Shown here: in pieces, positions 7,407 through 12,184 of the stretch
Layout of the letters: every line of letters starts with the position of its first letter
Numbering within the stretch: position 1 is the first letter of the stretch
Origin: an uncultured Roseburia sp.
GTDB lineage: Bacteria > Bacillota > Clostridia > Lachnospirales > Lachnospiraceae
Direction: 5' to 3'
DNA: 12,184 nucleotides
Assembly (NCBI GenBank): GCA_910584215.1
Contig: CAJTYI010000024.1
Location: forward strand, 23,809-35,992
Program-made: the position numbers and the translations under genes
Notes under the pieces: model-generated
Database searches by the model: none
Told to the model about the DNA's origin: nothing
What the model saw: only the letters and a program-made list of their open reading frames with translations

Positions 7407-8834
7407 TCATTTTCCGACGGTGAATGTTAAGATCAGATAGCCGCTATCGGAGAGCGGCAGTGTGTTGGAGAATTTGATGCGGCGGTGGAGCGTTTCGTCG
7501 AAAAGCTGAAAATAGACGCGGTAGCTGCCTTCTCCCAGGGTGCGGATGTCGATAGGGGCGTTTAGGGTGACGGTTTCGCCCGGCACCCATGACCTGGTAT
7601 CCGTTTCAAAGGGAAAGGACGCCAAAATCTCGCCGGATTCGGATACGATGGCCACAGTGGGGGTAAAAGCGCGGTAACCTGCCGAGAAGCCGCTGTTTTG
7701 CAAGGTCAAAGACAAATTGGCAGTCTGGTCGCGGAAGGTATCATAGCTTAGGCCGGCGGACAGCAGATCGTAGCGGTAGCCCATGTGACTGCCGATATAG
7801 TCGTAACCGTTTGTGCCAGCAAAACAGTCGTTCCCCTCGTAAGTGGAGGCGCGCCATTTGTCGAGCACGGCGGTGTCATAGCCGCAGTCCAGATAGGAGA
7901 CGTGCATAGAGGCAAGGTCTGTGACAGCATTGGTAAAGTCATTGTAGGGGTTGTCGAGCACGACTTCGCCGCCATTGGGAACATAGTTGCAGAGCGTATT
8001 CTGGAACGCGATCTCTTCCTCGCGTGTTCCCTTGTCGGTCAGTTTTTCGGCCATCTTGATGGAGTTTTCTCCGTAAGTGCCAAGGTCGCTTGCGGAGCCT
8101 AGCATGCCGTCGTTAAATAATCCAAGGCGCGCGCAGATGGAACCGGAAAAAGCGTCTTCCTCCTTTAATACCTCAAAGGCGCCGTTTATGGCGCGCCAGT
8201 GGGCGGGCGTGCGCACAGACAGAAAGATGGCGGGGTCCGTCACAGAGGCCAGGTGTTCGGCCAGCATACACATGGTTTCCGCTGCCATGTAGTTGGAATT
8301 GTTCATCTCCCCGCAGTTTCCGACATAGATGCCCTGCATGAGGTAGACACAGTCAGTATATTGGTTGACGACGGCGGCAGTCTGGTCCATGTGTTCCAAA
8401 ATGATAGACACGTCGGACGGCTCCGTCTCTTTTGCCTTGCCGTTCCAGTCATAGAGAAAACGCAGAATCAGTTGATTGCCGTGTGACTGCCAGAGAGCGA
8501 GGATGTCGGCGAGCTGCGTAAGCCCCTGCTTGCTGATGGCTGAGGCGTTGTATTCGCGCAGATTGATTTCCAACAGCACGAGCTCGTGGGGATAATCAGC
8601 CGCAGTTTTTTCTATGGCTTGCAGGTTGGGAGGCGTCTCGTCGGAGAGCGCGTAGCCAAAGAGCTGATACCATCCCTGATAAGGGTTGTCTAAGGCGCGG
8701 CTGGTGGCCGTAAATGATTCCGGCTCAAATGTCAGTGTAAAATAATAGCGGATATAGAGGAAATAGCCGGTGCCGATTATGGAGGAAAGCAGCACGAGTA
8801 TCGTCAGAATAAGGATAACAGATTTTTTTTTCAT
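7407..8834 (-). CDS. Membrane-anchored DUF4874/DUF4832 protein, probable extracellular glycoside-hydrolase-like barrel
   Basis: A 475-residue paralogue of the protein encoded at 5928-7322, on the opposite strand. It begins MKKKSVILILTILVLLSS with one membrane helix (about 6-28) and no clear signal-peptidase or lipoprotein site, so it is probably held at the outer face of the cytoplasmic membrane. The body shows the same order of motifs: ALDNPYQGWYQ (47-57), LYDWNGK (127-133), GIYVGNCGEMNNS (168-180), SVRTPAHWR (206-214), LFNDGMLGSASDLGTYG (239-255), VPNGGE (285-290), YDYIGSHMGYRY (344-355), then a beta-rich C-terminal domain. Glu176 and Glu290 align with the candidate acids Glu149 and Glu253 of the paralogue. 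The start at 8834 has GAGG 5 nt upstream. It has its own promoter upstream and faces the other copy tail to tail. Function is unproven; trimming or binding of the exported polysaccharide is my inference. Confidence 0.82.
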   Translation of the reverse strand: MKKKSVILILTILVLLSSIIGTGYFLYIRYYFTLTFEPESFTATSRALDNPYQGWYQLFGYALSDETPPNLQAIEKTAADYPHELVLLEINLREYNASAISKQGLTQLADILALWQSHGNQLILRFLYDWNGKAKETEPSDVSIILEHMDQTAAVVNQYTDCVYLMQGIYVGNCGEMNNSNYMAAETMCMLAEHLASVTDPAIFLSVRTPAHWRAINGAFEVLKEEDAFSGSICARLGLFNDGMLGSASDLGTYGENSIKMAEKLTDKGTREEEIAFQNTLCNYVPNGGEVVLDNPYNDFTNAVTDLASMHVSYLDCGYDTAVLDKWRASTYEGNDCFAGTNGYDYIGSHMGYRYDLLSAGLSYDTFRDQTANLSLTLQNSGFSAGYRAFTPTVAIVSESGEILASFPFETDTRSWVPGETVTLNAPIDIRTLGEGSYRVYFQLFDETLHRRIKFSNTLPLSDSGYLILTFTVGK

Positions 8835-8878
8835 AAGAGCCTCGCTTGTGGTATACTGTAATCATAAATGGATAACCC

Positions 8879-8887
8879 ATTATAGCA
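8879..8887 (-). promoter_or_regulatory. Extended -10 promoter for the minus-strand DUF4832 gene
   Basis: On the minus strand the sequence reads TGCTATAAT, a perfect TGnTATAAT extended -10 element. No good TTGACA-like -35 is present at the usual distance, which is common for extended -10 promoters. Transcription would begin near 8872, giving a leader of about 40 nt before the ATG at 8834. Confidence 0.55.
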
Positions 8888-8957
8888 TATTTTAGATCTG
8901 TCTGTAGAGGCATTTTTTCATGGGTTTTTATATGGAAGGCGAAAGAGAAAATGGACT

Positions 8958-9051
8958 TTCATGCAGTAGTCTGGAAGAAAGAGGATATTCATGCAGCAGT
9001 CGGAAGAGAGAATAGATGATTATGCAGCAGGAGACTGAGAGAGCAATGATA
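8958..9051 (+). repeat. Three imperfect ~30-nt tandem repeats in the leader of the Stealth gene
   Basis: Copies begin at 8958 (TTCATGCAGTAGTCTGGAAG), 8988 (TTCATGCAGCAGTCGGAAGA) and 9020 (TTATGCAGCAGGAGACTGAG), with periods of 30 and 32 nt. Each contains ATGCAG followed by an AG-rich, ribosome-binding-site-like stretch. The ATG at 8961 is followed after one codon by a stop, that at 8991 opens a 15-codon frame, and that at 9022 a 23-codon frame that runs past the real gene start. The rest of the interval 8888-9067 shows no confident plus-strand promoter. Confidence 0.45.
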
Positions 9052-9067
9052 AGAAATGGAGACGGCT

Positions 9068-10078
9068 ATGTCGAGAGAACAGGAACGCATTGATTTTGTC
9101 ATGCCGTGGGTGGACGGCGCAGACCCGGCATGGCTCGCGGAGTTGCATAAATACGCCCCTGAAGATGCGCTTGGAGCGGCAGACGAGCGTTTCCGCGATT
9201 GGGACAATCTTAGATATTGGTTTCGCGGCGTGGAGAAGTTTGCGCCCTGGGTGGGAATGATTCACTTTATTACCTGGGGGCATCTGCCTAAGTGGCTCAA
9301 CACGGCGCATCCAAAGCTACACGTCGTCAGGCATGAGGATTATATTCCCCCCAAATATCTGCCCTGTTTTAGCAGCCATCCGATCGAGCTGAATATGCAC
9401 CGCATCAGGGGACTTGCGGAACAGTTTGTCTATTTCAACGACGACTTTTTTTTGCTGCGCGACGTTGCCCCCGGTGATTTTTTTGCGGGCGGCCTGCCGT
9501 GCGATATGCTTGCTTTTCAGCCGGTGGTGGCCAATCCGGCCAATCCGCTGATGTCTCACATCTATTTGAACAATACGTTAGCGCTGTGCAGGCATTTTGA
9601 TAAACGGGACAATGTAAGAAAGCAGCCGGGCAGTTATTTTAAGATCGGGTATCCGCCGCTTTACTTTTTCTATAATTTGCTGGAGCTTGCTTTTCCGCTT
9701 TACACGGGATTTTACACGGTGCACGGACCATCCCCTTATTTGAAAAGCACCTTTGACGAAGTTTGGGCAAAAGAGGGGGAACTCCTCGATCGGACCTGCT
9801 GCCATAGATTCCGCGACAAGCAGGATGTCAGTCAATATCTGATGCGGGAATGGCAGAAGTTAGCCGGCAGATTTCGGGCGAAAAATATCGTCAGAGACTT
9901 CGGTTATTTTAATGTGGAAAGCCAAAACCATAAGCTTGTCGATACGATTATCAAGCGCAAAAAGAAGATGATCTGCGCTAATGACGCCAATCAACCGATT
10001 GATTTTGAGCATGCAAAGGCAGAGTTGAACGCGGCGCTAGAGCAGATATTGCCGGAGAAATCGGCATACGAGAATTGA
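9068..10078 (+). CDS. Stealth-family sugar-phosphate transferase (capsular polysaccharide phosphotransferase type)
   Basis: A 336-residue protein of the Stealth family, enzymes that transfer hexose-1-phosphate or hexosamine-1-phosphate from a nucleotide sugar to make phosphodiester-linked glycans; relatives include bacterial capsule phosphotransferases and the animal GlcNAc-1-phosphotransferase. All conserved regions are visible: CR1 IDFVMPWVDGADPAW (8-22); CR2 RFRDWDNLRYWFRGVEKFAP (41-60), continuing through HFITWGHLPKWLN, SHPIELNMHRI (103-113) and the acidic VYFNDDFFLL (121-130); CR3 around HGPSPYLKSTFDEVW (219-233); and CR4 ICANDANQPIDFE (302-314). No membrane helix or signal peptide is evident, so it acts in the cytosol. 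I chose ATG 9068 because GGAG at 9058-9061 lies 6 nt before it and it yields the family's short N-terminus; ATG 9056 would add four residues (META) but has a poor binding site. A flippase gene follows 2 nt after the stop. Confidence 0.92.
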   Translation: MSREQERIDFVMPWVDGADPAWLAELHKYAPEDALGAADERFRDWDNLRYWFRGVEKFAPWVGMIHFITWGHLPKWLNTAHPKLHVVRHEDYIPPKYLPCFSSHPIELNMHRIRGLAEQFVYFNDDFFLLRDVAPGDFFAGGLPCDMLAFQPVVANPANPLMSHIYLNNTLALCRHFDKRDNVRKQPGSYFKIGYPPLYFFYNLLELAFPLYTGFYTVHGPSPYLKSTFDEVWAKEGELLDRTCCHRFRDKQDVSQYLMREWQKLAGRFRAKNIVRDFGYFNVESQNHKLVDTIIKRKKKMICANDANQPIDFEHAKAELNAALEQILPEKSAYEN

Positions 10079-10080
10079 CT

Positions 10081-11631
10081 ATGAATCATAGAGTAAAACC
10101 GGAAATAAAAACGAGAACTGAATACTCGGCGCGCAATACGACGGTGGCGTTAGTCTCCCGTCTGACGGCGATCATCATGGGCTATCTGCTGCGCGTGGTG
10201 TTTACCCATACGCTCAGCGAAAGCTATGTGGGCGTCAACGGACTCTTTATTGATATCATCAACGTGCTTTCACTCTCGGAGATGGGCATTGGCACGGCGA
10301 TCACTTACGCGCTCTACCGCCCGATCGCGCAGGGGGATGTCGAAAAGCAAAAGTCCCTGATGCGGCTGTTTCAGAATTTTTACCGTCTGGTCGCTGTAAT
10401 TGTGGCGGCTGCGGGACTTGCGCTGATACCTTTTATGGACGTGCTGATCAAGGATTATGAGAACGTGCCCCACTTGACGCTGATTTATCTTTTGTACCTC
10501 TTAAATACCATCTGCTCCTATCTTCTGGTTTACAAAAAAACGTTGATGGACGCCCACCAGCTCTTGTATGTGGGAACTTTTTATCAGACGCTCTCGTGGG
10601 CCGTGCAGGATATTTTAAAGATGGCTGTGCTTGTGATCTGGCATGACTTTATTTTGTTTTTGCTGATCGGCATTGTATCGACCGTGGTCTGCAATATCTG
10701 TATTTCTGTCAGCGCCGATAAGCGCTATCCTTTTTTGAGAGACAGAGATGCCCTGCCGCTTCCGAAAAAGGAAAAAAAGAAGATTTTTGCCGATATCCGC
10801 GCCATGTTAATGCACAAGGCGGGGACCGTGATTGTCAACAATACCGACAATCTGCTGCTCTCCGCTTTTGTGGGACTTGCCAGTGTGGGGAGCTACTCGA
10901 ACTATTATCTTGTGATCGGTTCCATTCGCCAGTTGTTAAACCAGGTGTACCAGGGAATCACGGCCAGCGTGGGCAATCTCGGCGCAACGGAAGACGAGGG
11001 GCACATCCGGCAGGTTTTCGAGGCGGCGACATTTGTGGGACAGTGGATGTACGGTTTTTCTTTTATCTGTCTGTTTGAGCTGTTAAATCCCTTTGTGGAA
11101 ATCAGCTTCGGAAAGCAGTTTTTGTTCTCCAAGGAGATTGTATTTGTCCTGTGCTTAAACTTTTTCTTGAACGGTATGCGCAACGCCGCCATCACCTTTC
11201 GGGATTCCATGGGGCTGTTTTGGCATGACCGCTACAAGGCCATTGTCGAGGCAGTGCTCAATCTGGTGATCTCGCTGCTGCTTGTGCGGCAGTTTGGTAT
11301 CATGGGGGTGTTTTTAGGCACGCTCTTTAGTATGCTTATCACGTCGTGCTGGGTCGAGCCCTATGTGCTTTATAAACACGGATTTCACAGCTCATGTCTG
11401 CCCTATTTTGGCAGATGCCTGCTTTACTTTGCGTGGATTGCGGTCGTCTGGTGTGTGACCGATCAAATCTGTATCCGGGCGACGGCGGCCATGGCAAATA
11501 TATGGGGCGTTTTTTTGCTGCGTTTTCTGTTTTGTATGCTGGTGCCCAACCTGATGTTTGGCCTGCTTTATTTTAAAACCAGAGAGTTTCGCTATGTGAT
11601 GCAGAAAGCATGGGGATTGCTGCACAAGTAG
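10081..11631 (+). CDS. Wzx-like polysaccharide flippase (MATE/MVF superfamily)
   Basis: A 516-residue polytopic membrane protein of the oligosaccharide flippase type (COG2244-like), expected to move undecaprenyl-diphosphate-linked glycan units to the outer face of the membrane. The N-terminus is a short basic tail, then YSARNTTVALVSRLTAIIMG and a helix pattern typical of the group (LSESYVGVNGLF, then LSEMGIGTAITYALYRPIA, where a helix pair meets a charged loop). About 12-14 hydrophobic segments alternate with short basic loops such as KKEKKKIFADI in mid-protein. Length is normal. The ATG at 10081 starts 2 nt after the Stealth stop; a TTG at 10075 would overlap that stop but has no better binding site. 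The weak binding site suggests coupling to upstream translation. Together with the Stealth gene it forms a two-gene cassette; no Wzy-type polymerase is seen in the window. No clear terminator follows. Confidence 0.88.
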   Translation: MNHRVKPEIKTRTEYSARNTTVALVSRLTAIIMGYLLRVVFTHTLSESYVGVNGLFIDIINVLSLSEMGIGTAITYALYRPIAQGDVEKQKSLMRLFQNFYRLVAVIVAAAGLALIPFMDVLIKDYENVPHLTLIYLLYLLNTICSYLLVYKKTLMDAHQLLYVGTFYQTLSWAVQDILKMAVLVIWHDFILFLLIGIVSTVVCNICISVSADKRYPFLRDRDALPLPKKEKKKIFADIRAMLMHKAGTVIVNNTDNLLLSAFVGLASVGSYSNYYLVIGSIRQLLNQVYQGITASVGNLGATEDEGHIRQVFEAATFVGQWMYGFSFICLFELLNPFVEISFGKQFLFSKEIVFVLCLNFFLNGMRNAAITFRDSMGLFWHDRYKAIVEAVLNLVISLLLVRQFGIMGVFLGTLFSMLITSCWVEPYVLYKHGFHSSCLPYFGRCLLYFAWIAVVWCVTDQICIRATAAMANIWGVFLLRFLFCMLVPNLMFGLLYFKTREFRYVMQKAWGLLHK

Positions 11632-11845
11632 GAAACGCCAAATAGTATAGGTTATTAGCTGTGCCGCATGATATCATCAAAATGAATAAATATGTACATG
11701 TGTTCTATCGGAAGAGTTATATATTTTATATTCACAGCGTAAGTGCGGCGTCCGGCAGGCATCCTAACTGCAGGCGCTGCTTGTCTTTTGTCCCTCCGAA
11801 GAAACGTCTGGGGTTCTCGCATGCCGTTGGGGGCATCTGGTTGCG
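11632..11845. other. Intergenic stretch without a supported gene
   Basis: About 210 nt between the flippase and the large inverted repeat. I see a short palindrome ATGATATCAT (11669-11678 approximately) and a 5-bp hairpin ATGCC/GGCAT near 11821-11836, but no terminator with a T-tract, no RNA gene and no convincing coding frame. Its base composition shifts from AT-rich (to about 11740) to GC-rich towards the repeat. Confidence 0.5.
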
Positions 11846-12173
11846 CGTCTTTTCAGTGTTTGACAACCTCGTCGTGTCTGTCCGTCCCGGTAAAGACAGA
11901 AATCTTTGCAGCTTTCTAGTTCCCCTAGATGCCCCGGCTCGCAAAGTCCCTAATGACATGCCTGCGGGAAAACTCGCTGATGTCAAAGTGAGGTACGAAA
12001 GTTTATTAAGCTCAAACAGTTCCCTCGGCAAAAGTTCGCAGGCGAACTTTGAAAGTTCACTCCGTGAACTTTTGCCTCGCCGGGGCGTCAAGGGGAACAC
12101 GAAACCTGCAAAATGTATTTCTGTCTTTTACCGGGCGAACTGACACAAGAGGTTGTCCAACCTTGAAAAGACG
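11846..12173. repeat. Large imperfect inverted repeat (~328 nt), possible long RNA hairpin or decayed mobile element
   Basis: The left arm (about 11846-11945) is the approximate reverse complement of the right arm (about 12071-12173). Perfect blocks include CGTCTTTTCA 11846-11855 with TGAAAAGACG 12164-12173; GACAACCTC 11862-11870 with GAGGTTGTC 12149-12157; CCCGG 11886-11890 with CCGGG 12131-12135; GACAGAAAT 11895-11903 with 12117-12125; TTTGCAG 11905-11911 with 12106-12112; GTTCCCCT 11919-11926 with 12091-12098; and GCCCCGGC 11931-11938 with 12079-12086. By hand about 85 of about 100 arm positions pair, in order, with small internal loops. The central part 11946-12070 holds further hairpins, including TGACAT 11954-11959 with ATGTCA 11980-11985. 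It has no transposase. It may be a MITE-like repeat, two inverted copies of one repeat, or a structured RNA. Confidence 0.75.
12027..12076. repeat. Nested AAAGTTC hairpins inside the large inverted repeat
   Basis: Two adjacent near-perfect hairpins share the same arm sequence: AAAGTTCGC 12031-12039 with GCGAACTTT 12042-12050, and AAAGTTCAC 12052-12060 with GTGAACTTT 12064-12072 (3-nt loop). In addition GGCAAAAGTTC 12027-12037 is the exact reverse complement of GAACTTTTGCC 12066-12076, so the outer 11-bp stem competes with the two inner ones. The stretch therefore can switch between one large and two small hairpins, or form a cruciform in DNA. Confidence 0.75.
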
Positions 12174-12184
12174 TGTATCATCAC

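Noticed and set aside
8846..8935. Possible plus-strand promoter for the Stealth gene
   Set aside because: TATACT and TATATG hexamers exist, but no partner -35 at 16-18 nt; I could not support a specific call.
11732..12100. 122-codon minus-strand open frame
   Set aside because: Mirror image of the palindrome region, with no ribosome binding site or recognisable protein pattern.
11661..12143. 160-codon plus-strand open frame over the inverted repeat
   Set aside because: No ribosome binding site or family-like pattern; Ser/Arg/Lys-rich low-complexity translation, and the frame lies on a large palindrome that also gives an open frame on the other strand (11732-12100).

Overview
The window looks like a polysaccharide-assembly region of a Gram-positive Clostridia bacterium, most likely a gut Lachnospiraceae member. 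This is an inference from moderate GC, AGGAG-type ribosome binding sites, tightly packed or overlapping genes, and the type of Pel-like genes present. I see no rRNA, tRNA, CRISPR array, transposase or integrase.

Region 1 (1-7322, + strand) reads as one transcription unit. It opens with the 3' end of a protein that may be a DUF2194/PelA-like carbohydrate deacetylase. PelF (GT4 polymerising glycosyltransferase) and PelG (multi-spanning exporter) follow, forming the core of a Pel-type exopolysaccharide synthase. The next genes overlap or nearly touch: a small DUF2304 membrane protein, a second GT4 glycosyltransferase, a DPM1-like GT2 glycosyltransferase, and a signal-less DUF4874/DUF4832 protein. 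The four extra genes suggest either a decorated Pel-like polymer or a second glycan pathway carried on the same transcript. PelD and PelE, if present, lie upstream of the window.

Region 2 (about 7323-8887) holds a convergent, minus-strand second copy of the DUF4874/DUF4832 family, this time with an N-terminal membrane anchor. Two hairpins sit between the two paralogues. An extended -10 promoter lies upstream of the minus-strand gene.

Region 3 (8888-11631, + strand) has an intergenic leader with three imperfect ~30-nt repeats, then a Stealth-family sugar-phosphate transferase and a Wzx-like polysaccharide flippase. These two fit a phosphodiester-linked surface glycan.

Region 4 (11632-12184) has no convincing protein gene. 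Most of it (11846-12173) is a large imperfect inverted repeat with arms of about 100 nt that could fold into one long hairpin, and it has a cluster of smaller nested AAAGTTC hairpins inside. This is the least explained part of the window.

The main candidates for something new are the palindromic element, the paired cytosolic and anchored DUF4874/DUF4832 proteins, and the extended Pel-like operon.
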